From Sphingobacteriales bacterium 16-39-50 (GTDB taxonomy: Bacteria > Bacteroidota > Bacteroidia > Sphingobacteriales > Sphingobacteriaceae): a DNA stretch of 64,000 nt. Shown here piece by piece: positions 43,738 to 52,287 of this stretch. The notes under the pieces are model-generated. The model was not told where the DNA came from. It saw only the letters and a list, made by a program, of their open reading frames with translations, and made no database searches. Each line of letters opens with the position of its first letter. The stretch's first letter is position 1. Position numbers and translations under genes: made by a program. The stretch is from contig NCHA01000009.1 in assembly GCA_002257025.1 (NCBI GenBank), positions 1 to 64,000 on the forward strand. The letters run 5' to 3'.

Positions 43738-44718
43738 ATGGGGATGTTTAAACGTTTATACAGTATTATTCTTTTATTATTTCTGGTTAAATCATTTGCT
43801 TTCTCGCAGACGGACAGTCTCAGACTGAATCTAAATACTCCCGTTTATCAAACTTATGATTCAGCAGGTCTTGCAAGAAGGGCTGCTTATAGAGACTCTA
43901 TGCAAGCCATAAGAGATTCATTGTCGGTTGTATGGGTTAAAACTCCTGATCCGGATCGTGCCAATCCATTCCTGGATAGCCTCATTAGTTTGTATAAAGT
44001 GGAGAATCTCGATTTTTCTGCCTGGGCCGCAAGATTTCCGAAGAATGACAGCCATAATAAGTATGGGGTAGTAAGGCCAAAGGGCGAAACATGGATCATA
44101 GCGGTTATTTTATTTCTGGTAATATTCTTTTCAATTGTCAGGTTTTTCTTTCCTGCAGAGATGAACAGCATAATTATGGCATTTTACAGTAACCAGATTT
44201 TGACCAGAATTAATAAGGAGGACAGTCTGTTTAATTCATGGCCTTTCGTTTTTTTCTATTTACTCTTTGGGCTAATTATTGGTCTCTACTTGTATTTATC
44301 AGGTAAGTATATGCAATTATCTTACCCATTTGATGGCTTTGAACTTTTTCTTTTCCTGTCTGCACTTGTCATTGGATTGTTCACTTTCAAGATTATAGTA
44401 CTTCGGGTTTTAGGGTTTTTGTTTGATGTCAAGAGGCTTGTAAGAGAGTATGTATCAGTATTATATCTAAGCTATTTCAATGCAGCAATTTTGTTTTTGC
44501 CAGTGGTTATTGCATTTAGCCTCACTTCCAGCCGTTATGCAGGAATTTACAGTTATATCGGAATTGTGATGGTTCTCGGAATTTTCGTTGTGCAATTTCT
44601 CAGAGCTGGGGCAAATATTTTATCAAATTACAAGTTTCCAAAAGTTTATTTAATTATCTACCTTTGTGCCCTCGAATTTTGTCCTTTAATCATTCTTTTT
44701 AAAGTACTCGGGTATTAG
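43738..44718 (+). CDS. DUF4271 membrane protein
   Basis: A 326-aa protein with a signal-like N-terminus (ILLLFLVKSFAFSQ), a soluble stretch, then about seven helices (about 120-320). It matches DUF4271, a Bacteroidota family whose gene often precedes hemD and gldK. Function unknown. I chose the ATG at 43738 over an upstream TTG; 43744 is also possible. Confidence 0.75.
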   Translation: MGMFKRLYSIILLLFLVKSFAFSQTDSLRLNLNTPVYQTYDSAGLARRAAYRDSMQAIRDSLSVVWVKTPDPDRANPFLDSLISLYKVENLDFSAWAARFPKNDSHNKYGVVRPKGETWIIAVILFLVIFFSIVRFFFPAEMNSIIMAFYSNQILTRINKEDSLFNSWPFVFFYLLFGLIIGLYLYLSGKYMQLSYPFDGFELFLFLSALVIGLFTFKIIVLRVLGFLFDVKRLVREYVSVLYLSYFNAAILFLPVVIAFSLTSSRYAGIYSYIGIVMVLGIFVVQFLRAGANILSNYKFPKVYLIIYLCALEFCPLIILFKVLGY

Positions 44719-44732
44719 CCTTTTTAAGAAAT

Positions 44733-45503
44733 ATGCAAGTAAGTCCAATTGAAAAACCAAGGAAAGTCAAAAGTATCCTTGTTACTTTGCCAAAGCCTGA
44801 TTCGGAAAAATCGCCTTATTTTGATTTGGCTAAAAAATATAATCTAAAGATAGATTTCAGATCCTTCATCCATGTAGAGGGCGTTCCGGCAAAAGAATTT
44901 CGTAAGGAAAAAATAAATTTAGCTGATTTTACTGCAGTAATATTCACAAGCAGGAATGCGGTTGATCATTTTTTCAGGATATGTGAAGAAATGCGTTATG
45001 ATGTACCTGCTGATATGAAGTATTTCTGTATCTCGGAAACAATTGCACTCTATCTTCAGAAGTATATTCAGTACAGAAAACGCAAAATATTCTTTGGAAA
45101 ACAAACTGCAGCTGATCTTGCAGATCTTTTGAAAAAGCATACATCTGAGAAATTTTTATATCCCTGTTCTGATGTTGCAGCTGAAGAAACTCAGAAATTC
45201 CTTTCAGTAAATGGCTATGATTTTAAGCCCGCGGTTTTATTTCATACCGTATGCAGCGACCTTTCTGACCTTGCAGAGGTTTTTTATGACGTAATTGCAT
45301 TTTTCAGTCCGAGCAGCATTCATTCACTCTTCATTAACTTTCCCGATTTCAAGCAGAACTATACCCGTATAGCAGCTTTTGGGGTTAGCACTCATAAGGC
45401 GGTTCTAGAACATGAACTGGTTCTTAACATACCTGCACCCACTCCTGAAGCACCTAGTATGACGATGGCACTTGAGCAATATATTAAGCAAGTCAATAAA
45501 TAA
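44733..45503 (+). CDS. hemD: Uroporphyrinogen-III synthase
   Basis: A 256-aa enzyme that cyclises hydroxymethylbilane to uroporphyrinogen III, the branch point of heme synthesis. Recognisable by VIFTSRNAVDHFF, FLYPCSDVAAEET, IAFFSPSSIHSLF and the C-terminal PTPEAPSMTMALEQYI. The family is divergent, but order and length fit. 14 bp after the DUF4271 gene. Confidence 0.85.
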   Translation: MQVSPIEKPRKVKSILVTLPKPDSEKSPYFDLAKKYNLKIDFRSFIHVEGVPAKEFRKEKINLADFTAVIFTSRNAVDHFFRICEEMRYDVPADMKYFCISETIALYLQKYIQYRKRKIFFGKQTAADLADLLKKHTSEKFLYPCSDVAAEETQKFLSVNGYDFKPAVLFHTVCSDLSDLAEVFYDVIAFFSPSSIHSLFINFPDFKQNYTRIAAFGVSTHKAVLEHELVLNIPAPTPEAPSMTMALEQYIKQVNK

Positions 45504-45657
45504 ATTGGAACAAATTGGGAACAGATTGGTTTTTATTTTTAAATAATTAAACCCTGGACTCGATTTTTACGTACTAGTAAAAAATCGCCGATAAATATAA
45601 AGCGATATTTTGGCAAGTTAATTTATTCTGAAATTTTCATATTTTAAATGTGAAATG

Positions 45658-45687
45658 TTTAATATCAACGCAGATAGATTAGTTTTG
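45658..45687 (+). promoter_or_regulatory. Putative promoter of the gldKLMN operon
   Basis: TTTA at 45658-45661, 18 bases, then TAGTTTTG at 45680-45687, an exact TAnnTTTG. The upstream element has one mismatch. Predicted start is about 45692, leaving a 70-base leader before gldK. Confidence 0.5.
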
Positions 45688-45761
45688 TCGTATATGATAT
45701 ATGCTTTTTTATTATATTCGAAATTATTTTGTTGAGCGAATGCAAACTGGAATCATATAAA

Positions 45762-47081
45762 ATGAGAAAAATATACTTTATCGTTCTTGCAGCTATCGTC
45801 ATTTTGGGCGCCAGTTGTGGTAAAGGTGGTACAAATGGTGAATTGATTGGTGTTGCAACTAAAAAGTTTAAAAACAATCAGGTTCCCTATGGGATGGTTT
45901 ATATTCCCGCCGGAACTTTTATTATGGGTCAAACCGACCAGGATATCACTTTTGCTCAGATATCACAGAACAAGCAGGTAACCGTACAGGCCTTCTACAT
46001 GGATGAAACTGAGATCACTAACAGTGAATACCGTCAATTTGTGAATTGGGTACGCGATTCTATCGCAATTACGACCTATCTGCAGGATGAACAGTATTAT
46101 CTTAAACCTAAGGGCAAAGTTGATCCCAATGAAGCAGGTAAAAAATACATTAACTGGAAAAAGGTAGGGAATGGCAGTGCGATATGGGGAGGTAAAAAAG
46201 GAGCATCAGCAAATGGTCCTAAACTGCAGGCCATGTATTACCAGGGCGAAGACAGGGTATTCGACCGGAATGAAATTGATGTTAGATTGCTGAAATATAA
46301 TTTCGCGATAATGAAATTAAGGGAAGCAGCAAATAATCGTAACAATAGAGAAGCTAAACGTTCTGATTTTATTCTGAGGGATACGGTTGGAGTCTATCCG
46401 GATACTCTAGTGTGGCTATCCGATTTTGCCTATGCTCAGAATGAGCCTATGGTTAAGGGATATTTTTCGCACCCAGCCTTTGCAAACTACCCTGTTGTTG
46501 GTGTTAACTGGCGTCAGGCACGTGCCTTTACAGTCTGGAGGACACGTTTTAATGAAGCTTATATGGATAGTCGCCGTCTTCCAAAACGTGCTGATTATGA
46601 CCTTCCTACTGAAGCAGAATTTGAGTATGCTGCACGGGGAGGCCGGGTTGGAACAAGTTATCCATGGGGTGGCCCGTACATCAGAAATGCAAAGGGCTGT
46701 CTGATGGCTAATTTCAAACCTGGTAGAGGTAATTACATTGATGATGGCGGACCATTTACAGTGAATGTAAAGGCTTATTATCCAAACGACTATGGTTTGT
46801 ATAATATGGCTGGAAACGTCTCAGAATGGACTTCTTCTGCATTTGATGAATCTTCTTCTACATTCACTCATGATATGAACCCTACCTTTAGTTATGAGGC
46901 CCGCCCTGAGGATCCTGAAGTGATGAAACGTAAAGTTGTCCGCGGTGGGTCATGGAAAGATATTGGTTATTTTCTTCAAAATTCAGCAAGTACTTTTGAA
47001 TATCAGGACACAGCAAAATCTTACATCGGTTTTCGTTGCATAACCAAGTATCAGGGTCGGGATATTAAAGATAAACTCTAA
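45762..47081 (+). CDS. gldK: GldK, type IX secretion/gliding lipoprotein
   Basis: A 439-aa outer-membrane lipoprotein (lipobox Cys19, ILGASC) with a formylglycine-generating-enzyme-like (SUMF1) fold: MVYIPAGTFIMGQTD, DETEITNSEYRQF, LPTEAEFEYAARGG, YNMAGNVSEWTSSAF and VVRGGSWKD. With GldN it forms the periplasmic ring of the type IX secretion system. The fold's enzymatic function is not used in the Gld/Por system. Start set at 45762; an in-frame TTG upstream adds 11 unneeded residues. Confidence 0.95.
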   Translation: MRKIYFIVLAAIVILGASCGKGGTNGELIGVATKKFKNNQVPYGMVYIPAGTFIMGQTDQDITFAQISQNKQVTVQAFYMDETEITNSEYRQFVNWVRDSIAITTYLQDEQYYLKPKGKVDPNEAGKKYINWKKVGNGSAIWGGKKGASANGPKLQAMYYQGEDRVFDRNEIDVRLLKYNFAIMKLREAANNRNNREAKRSDFILRDTVGVYPDTLVWLSDFAYAQNEPMVKGYFSHPAFANYPVVGVNWRQARAFTVWRTRFNEAYMDSRRLPKRADYDLPTEAEFEYAARGGRVGTSYPWGGPYIRNAKGCLMANFKPGRGNYIDDGGPFTVNVKAYYPNDYGLYNMAGNVSEWTSSAFDESSSTFTHDMNPTFSYEARPEDPEVMKRKVVRGGSWKDIGYFLQNSASTFEYQDTAKSYIGFRCITKYQGRDIKDKL

Positions 47082-47124
47082 ACAAAAATTACAATCCTTT
47101 CTTATATAAAACAGCGTATATATT

Positions 47125-47919
47125 ATGGCTCAAAAGAAAAAGTTTAAACTGGGTATAAATACCTTAATTTCATGGGGTGCCTCCGTAGTTATTGTTGGTC
47201 TTATGTTCAAAATCCTGCACTGGAAAGGTGGAGAGATTATGATTGCCGTTGGATTAATTACAGAAGCCTTATTGTTTTTTGCATTGGGCTTTAAAGCAGA
47301 GGCTTCTGAGCCAGACTGGACAAGGGTATATCCGGAGCTTGATGAAGAATTTAAAGGGGAGCTATCCAGACCATCTTCAGGAGGTTCAGCTTCTTCAAGC
47401 GCCGCATTGGATAAAATGATGGCTGAAGCTAAAATTGGACCTGAATTGATTGAAAGCCTTGGTACAGGATTAAGATCTTTCGGAGATAAAGTTTCTGCGA
47501 TTTCAGGAATAGCTGATACAGCAAGTGCTACCAGCGAACTGACTACCAAAGTTAAAACAGCTTCAGGAAGTTTTGATAGTCTGAATGCTGCTTTTGAAAG
47601 GGCAACTGTAAGTCTCAGGGAAATGGCTGATACAAATATTGATTCGAAATCATATCATGAGCAGGTGAATAACCTCGCAAAAAATATTTCGGCATTAAAC
47701 GCTGTTTATGAGCTTGAATTACAGGATTCAAGTGCGCATTTGAAATCAATGAACAAATTCTATCAGAATCTTTCTTTGACCATGCAAAATTTTAATGAGT
47801 CAATGGAAGATTCCAAACAATTTAAAGAGGAAGTTGGCAAACTGGCAAAGAACTTATCATCCCTAAATTCTATTTATGGGAATATGCTTTCTGCTATGAA
47901 TCAGCCTAACCGGGGATAA
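47125..47919 (+). CDS. gldL: GldL, inner-membrane motor subunit
   Basis: A 264-aa protein with two N-terminal helices (about 12-30 and 36-56) and a long cytoplasmic helical tail. The conserved buried residues of the proton-driven motor are present: K29, H32 and E47 (in LITEALLFF). GldL and GldM together power gliding and type IX secretion. Confidence 0.95.
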   Translation: MAQKKKFKLGINTLISWGASVVIVGLMFKILHWKGGEIMIAVGLITEALLFFALGFKAEASEPDWTRVYPELDEEFKGELSRPSSGGSASSSAALDKMMAEAKIGPELIESLGTGLRSFGDKVSAISGIADTASATSELTTKVKTASGSFDSLNAAFERATVSLREMADTNIDSKSYHEQVNNLAKNISALNAVYELELQDSSAHLKSMNKFYQNLSLTMQNFNESMEDSKQFKEEVGKLAKNLSSLNSIYGNMLSAMNQPNRG

Positions 47920-47963
47920 TTGGCATACGAATTATAGATCTTTAATTTTTTAAATAAAATTGC

Positions 47964-49496
47964 ATGGCTGGAGGTAAAGAAACCCCAAGGCAGAAAATGA
48001 TTGGAATACTTTACCTGGTATTATTGGGTTTAGTAGCACTGAATGTTAGTGATTCAATCTTAGAAGCTTTCAAAAATTTAACGGATAGTTTAAATGCTTC
48101 AACTCAGAATGTCCAAGTTGGTGTTGATGCAACTTATGCTTCATTTGAAGCAACTAAACTAAAAAATGAGCCCGAAAGAGCGCGTCCAATCTATGAGAAG
48201 GCTAAAAAAGCAAGCTCATATACAAGTGAATTAAATACCTATGTCGAAGGACTTCAGAAGCTTTTTGAAACTGAGGGTGGCGGATATAATGAGGCGACAG
48301 GGGATATAAGTAAAAGAGATAATCTTGATATATCACCGAGGTTAATGATCAATGAGCCACGTGCCACCGAATTGAAGAAAAAAATCAATGAGACACGTGA
48401 AAAATTAATTTCATTACTCGACGAGAAGGATCGTAAAAATGTAAGTTTTTCATTGGAGGCAAAAGATCCGCCAAATCGCGGAGGAGTTAAAAGAAGCTGG
48501 GAACAATCAAACTTTGGAGATGGTATTCCGTTGACTGCTGCATTAACCGCTTTGGCGAAAATTAAGGCCGACACAAAGAATGCTGAGGCTGAGGTTGTAA
48601 AGAGAGTACTTGGACAGATGGATATGGCAGTTGTTAATCTTGATCAGTTTTCTGCAGTTGCGGTTGCTCCGACCTCTTATCTTATTGCTGGTCAACCATA
48701 TACCGCAGAGGTATTTTTGACAGCATCAGACTCAAAATCAAGTCCTGAAATATCAGTTGGTGGTTCAAGATTGCAGGTTAAGGAAGGGAAAGGAACCTAC
48801 ACAGTTAATACTTCAAGCGAAGGAATATTTAGCTGGACAGGAACAGTGCGTGTTAAGCAAACTGATGGAACAATAAAAACTTACACTACTACGGAACAAA
48901 AGTATCAGGTAGCCCGCCCTTCGGCAGTCGTTTCTCCCGATAAGATGAATGTATTTTATGTGGGTGTACCAAATCCGGTATCAGTATCAGCTCCGGGTAT
49001 TCCGAAAGAAAATTTAGTTGTTACTATGAGTGGAGGAACAATATCCGGATCCAACGGAAAGTATACTGTTACAGTAAATACGCCTGGAACAACAGCTAAA
49101 GTAAATGTTGCAGCTAATGTCAGTGGTAAGGTTCAGAATATTGGTTCAAGTGATTTCAGAGTCAAGCGGATTCCTGATCCTAAAGCAAAATTTGCTGGTA
49201 AAACGGGAGGGGCTTTAAGTTCTGTAGTTATTAAGTCGCAAAGGTCAATTTTTGCGATTCTTGAAGGTTTCGATTTTGATGCCAAGTTTAATGTTACCCG
49301 ATTTAGTCTGGTAATTGCCAGACCTCGTGCAGATGTGGTAGTACTTCAAACAAATGGAAATTCATTTAGTGCTCAAATGAGTGCAGCTGTTGGCGCAATA
49401 ACACCGGGTACAAGGGTAATCTTTGATGATATAGTTGCGGTTGGTCCTGATGGAACGCAACGCCAGCTTGACCCAATGGCTTTTAAAGCAAATTAA
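47964..49496 (+). CDS. gldM: GldM, periplasmic shaft of the gliding/T9SS motor
   Basis: A 510-aa protein with one N-terminal helix (MIGILYLVLLGLVALNVSDS) that sits inside the GldL ring, then a helical domain (about 35-220) and Ig-like beta domains (about 225-510) reaching to the GldKN ring. Conserved GGKETPRQKMIGILYLV start. Full length. Confidence 0.95.
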   Translation: MAGGKETPRQKMIGILYLVLLGLVALNVSDSILEAFKNLTDSLNASTQNVQVGVDATYASFEATKLKNEPERARPIYEKAKKASSYTSELNTYVEGLQKLFETEGGGYNEATGDISKRDNLDISPRLMINEPRATELKKKINETREKLISLLDEKDRKNVSFSLEAKDPPNRGGVKRSWEQSNFGDGIPLTAALTALAKIKADTKNAEAEVVKRVLGQMDMAVVNLDQFSAVAVAPTSYLIAGQPYTAEVFLTASDSKSSPEISVGGSRLQVKEGKGTYTVNTSSEGIFSWTGTVRVKQTDGTIKTYTTTEQKYQVARPSAVVSPDKMNVFYVGVPNPVSVSAPGIPKENLVVTMSGGTISGSNGKYTVTVNTPGTTAKVNVAANVSGKVQNIGSSDFRVKRIPDPKAKFAGKTGGALSSVVIKSQRSIFAILEGFDFDAKFNVTRFSLVIARPRADVVVLQTNGNSFSAQMSAAVGAITPGTRVIFDDIVAVGPDGTQRQLDPMAFKAN

Positions 49497-49501
49497 GTGC
49501 T

Positions 49502-50368
49502 ATGAAAAAGATATTTTTTGTCCTGATTTTGATTGCCGGTGCTCTTCAATTGAGTGCCCAGGCACCTAATTTAACGAATGATACCAAACCAAAGCCGGCA
49601 GAGAAGCCTTTGGACGGATATTATAAAAAAACCAATATTATTAGTGCTAAGGTTGCTCCATATGCCAGTTTGAGAGAATCGGATGTGATGTTCAGCAAGC
49701 GGGTATGGAGGGAAATAGATGTCCGTGACAAGGTGAATATGATTTTTGCATCGCCTAAAGCCCGCCTGATTACTATTTTAACGGATGCAATTATGGCTGG
49801 GGAGCTTACTGCATACGATGCCAGCAGCACTAAGGATGATGTCAATGGAGATGAGTTTAGTGTCATTCTGAAGCCTGAACAGGCAATGGCAAAGTTTGCA
49901 GACAGTGTTTTGGTTCCAATTTTTGATACAGATGGTAACCAAACCGGGACGGTAGTAAAAGCTGGAGAATTCAACCCTGACAGCATTCTAAAATTTCGTA
50001 TAAAAGAGGATTGGATTTTCGATAAGCAACGTTCAGTTTTTGAACCGCGTATCATCGGTATAGCACCAATGATCCGTATTTCAGCAGCCGGTCAGTCTTT
50101 TGATGAGCAACCTGCATTCTGGATATACTTCCCAGAAGTTCGTCATCTATTGGTAACTAAGCCCGCAGTAAATAGAAATAATGACGCTACCGGACTCAGC
50201 TTTGACGATTTATTTATGAAGCGGATATTTGCAAGTTATATTGTAAAGGAGTCTAATCCCGAAGATTTGCGTATTAAAGATTATGCGCTTGGGATTGATA
50301 AACTTTATGAATCTGAACGTGTGAAGAAAGCCCTGATGGATTTTGAACACGATCTTTGGTCATATTAG
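49502..50368 (+). CDS. gldN: GldN, T9SS ring component
   Basis: A 288-aa exported protein (signal MKKIFFVLILIAGALQLSAQ) with DVMFSKRVWREIDVRDKVN and the C-terminal SNPEDLRIKDY-LGIDKLYESE typical of GldN/PorN. It forms the periplasmic ring with GldK. Last gene of the gld operon, followed by a strong terminator. Confidence 0.94.
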   Translation: MKKIFFVLILIAGALQLSAQAPNLTNDTKPKPAEKPLDGYYKKTNIISAKVAPYASLRESDVMFSKRVWREIDVRDKVNMIFASPKARLITILTDAIMAGELTAYDASSTKDDVNGDEFSVILKPEQAMAKFADSVLVPIFDTDGNQTGTVVKAGEFNPDSILKFRIKEDWIFDKQRSVFEPRIIGIAPMIRISAAGQSFDEQPAFWIYFPEVRHLLVTKPAVNRNNDATGLSFDDLFMKRIFASYIVKESNPEDLRIKDYALGIDKLYESERVKKALMDFEHDLWSY

Positions 50369-50384
50369 TCTGGATCCTAAAATA

Positions 50385-50426
50385 TTAAAAAACGCCGCTC
50401 TGATATCTATTCAGGGCGGCGTTTTT
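50385..50426. terminator. Bidirectional terminator between gldN and uvrC
   Basis: AAAAACGCCGCTCTGA and TCAGGGCGGCGTTTTT form a 16-bp stem with one wobble around a 7-nt loop. A-run on the left and T-run on the right let it serve both converging transcripts; the uvrC stop lies at its right edge. Confidence 0.92.
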
Positions 50427-52221
50427 ATTTAAAGTAATCCAATAAGGCAGCGGTCTGACTTTTATTCAATACTTCGAGCAACTCTACTTCAGAGGCTTCT
50501 TTTATCTTCTTGACAGATCTGAAATGTCTCAGCAATTTTTCGGCAGATGCCTTTCCTACTCCCGGAATACTTTCAAGTTCACTTGCCAGTGTCGCATTAT
50601 TCCGTTTCTTTCTGTGAAATGTAATTCCAAAGCGGTGGGCTTCGTCTCTCAACTGTTGAATAATTTTTAATGTTTCAGACTTTTTATCAAGGTACAATGG
50701 GTACTGATCGCCGGGATAATAGATTTCTTCGAGCCTTTTGGCAATGCCGATAATAGTTACCTGCTTATCTATTCCCAATAATTTTAAGCTTTTTATTGCA
50801 GATGATAGCTGACCTTTGCCTCCATCAATCACGATTAGTTGTGGCAGACTTTGCTCTTCATCAAGCAATCTTCTGTATCTTCTGAAAACAGCTTCCTCCA
50901 TCGTAGCAAAATCATCAGGGCCTTCAACTGTCTTTACATTAAAATGCCTGTAATCCTTTTTCGATGGCTTTGCATTCTTAAAAACTACGATTGCCGATAC
51001 CGGAAATTTTCCCTGAAAGTTCGAGTTGTCAAAACATTCAATATGTTTTGGTAATTGATTTAAACGTAGATCTTTCATCATCTGTGCCAGTAGCCGGTCG
51101 GTTCTTAATCCCGGATTCAGTTTTTCATATTGATCTAATTTTTCACGTTTGAAATACGCTACATTCTTTTGTGAAAGTTCCAGTAATTTCTTTTTCTCAC
51201 CTAGTTTTGGAATAGTGAATTTAATGCCTGAGTCGGGAATCTCAAGTTCAAAAGGAATGATTATCTCTTTTGAATTGCTATCAAATCTCGATCTGAACTC
51301 GGTAATTGCTATACTTAACAACTCTTCATCAGATTCGTCAAGTCGTTTTTTGATCTCCAGAGTCTGAGTTTGAATAACAGTACCGTTCATTACCTTCAGG
51401 AAATTCACAAAAGCATGTTTATCATCTGTTGCGATACTGAATACATCTACGTCTGTAATGGATGAATTTACAATAGTCGATTTGCTCTGATAGTTATCCA
51501 GCAGGTCGAGCTTTTGCTTCAGGTTATGTGCAAGCTCGAAGTTTAGTCCGCTTACTGATTCTTCAAGCTGATTTTTAAGACGTCTGATCACGGAGCCTGT
51601 TTTTCCATTCAGGATTTCTTTGATCTCCGAAATGCTCTGATCATAGTCATCCTCTGATTGATAGGCCTGGCAAGGTCCTTTGCAGTTACCAATCTGATAT
51701 TCCAGACAAACCCTGAACTTTCCTGAATGAATATTTTCACGGGTCAGGGGCAAAGTACAGGTTCTTAAAGGATAAATTTCTTTGATCATCCCTAAAATGG
51801 TGTGCATCATCCCTACGGATGCATAAGGTCCAAAATAGGTTGACCCATCCCTGATAATCCTTCTTGTCCAGAAAATACGTGGAAATTTTTCGTTTTTGAT
51901 AATGATCCATGGATAGGTCTTATCATCTTTCAGCATCACATTATACCTTGGCTGATGCTTCTTGATCAGGCTATTTTCAAGTAACCAGGCATCAATTTCA
52001 GTATCAACAATGGTGAAGGTGATTTTCCTGATCTTGCTGACCAGAATCCGGGTTTTGGCATTCACCCGAAAGTTGTCTTTGTTGAAATAGGACGAAACCC
52101 TGTTTTTTAAATTCTTGGCTTTACCAATATAGATAAGCTCCTCTGTCTCCGACCAAAATTGGTAGATGCCGGGTTTTTGCGGAATATTTTTTAACTCAGG
52201 CCGGGGATCAAATTCTTTCAT
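50425..52221 (-). CDS. uvrC: UvrABC system protein C
   Basis: The 598-aa dual-incision subunit of nucleotide excision repair. GIY-YIG domain (KPGIYQFW, LIYIGKAKNLKNRVSSYF), UVR motif region (about 195-235), RNase H-like C-terminal nuclease (IECFDNSNFQG, LIVIDGGKGQLSSA) and helix-hairpin-helix tail (LESIPGVGKASAEKLLRHF). Start placed at the ATG at 52221 (MKEFDPRPELKNIP), which matches the usual N-terminus; the ATG at 52257 adds 12 residues of no known kind. Confidence 0.95.
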   Translation of the reverse strand: MKEFDPRPELKNIPQKPGIYQFWSETEELIYIGKAKNLKNRVSSYFNKDNFRVNAKTRILVSKIRKITFTIVDTEIDAWLLENSLIKKHQPRYNVMLKDDKTYPWIIIKNEKFPRIFWTRRIIRDGSTYFGPYASVGMMHTILGMIKEIYPLRTCTLPLTRENIHSGKFRVCLEYQIGNCKGPCQAYQSEDDYDQSISEIKEILNGKTGSVIRRLKNQLEESVSGLNFELAHNLKQKLDLLDNYQSKSTIVNSSITDVDVFSIATDDKHAFVNFLKVMNGTVIQTQTLEIKKRLDESDEELLSIAITEFRSRFDSNSKEIIIPFELEIPDSGIKFTIPKLGEKKKLLELSQKNVAYFKREKLDQYEKLNPGLRTDRLLAQMMKDLRLNQLPKHIECFDNSNFQGKFPVSAIVVFKNAKPSKKDYRHFNVKTVEGPDDFATMEEAVFRRYRRLLDEEQSLPQLIVIDGGKGQLSSAIKSLKLLGIDKQVTIIGIAKRLEEIYYPGDQYPLYLDKKSETLKIIQQLRDEAHRFGITFHRKKRNNATLASELESIPGVGKASAEKLLRHFRSVKKIKEASEVELLEVLNKSQTAALLDYFK

Positions 52222-52287
52222 GTCAGGATAATGGTCAAGGCAGAACCTGATCTGCAAAATTGCAAATTGTATAGAAAAACATTAAAA

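Noticed and set aside
47130-47549. Minus-strand 139-aa frame opposite gldL.
   Set aside because: Antisense shadow of a well-supported gene with no domain of its own.
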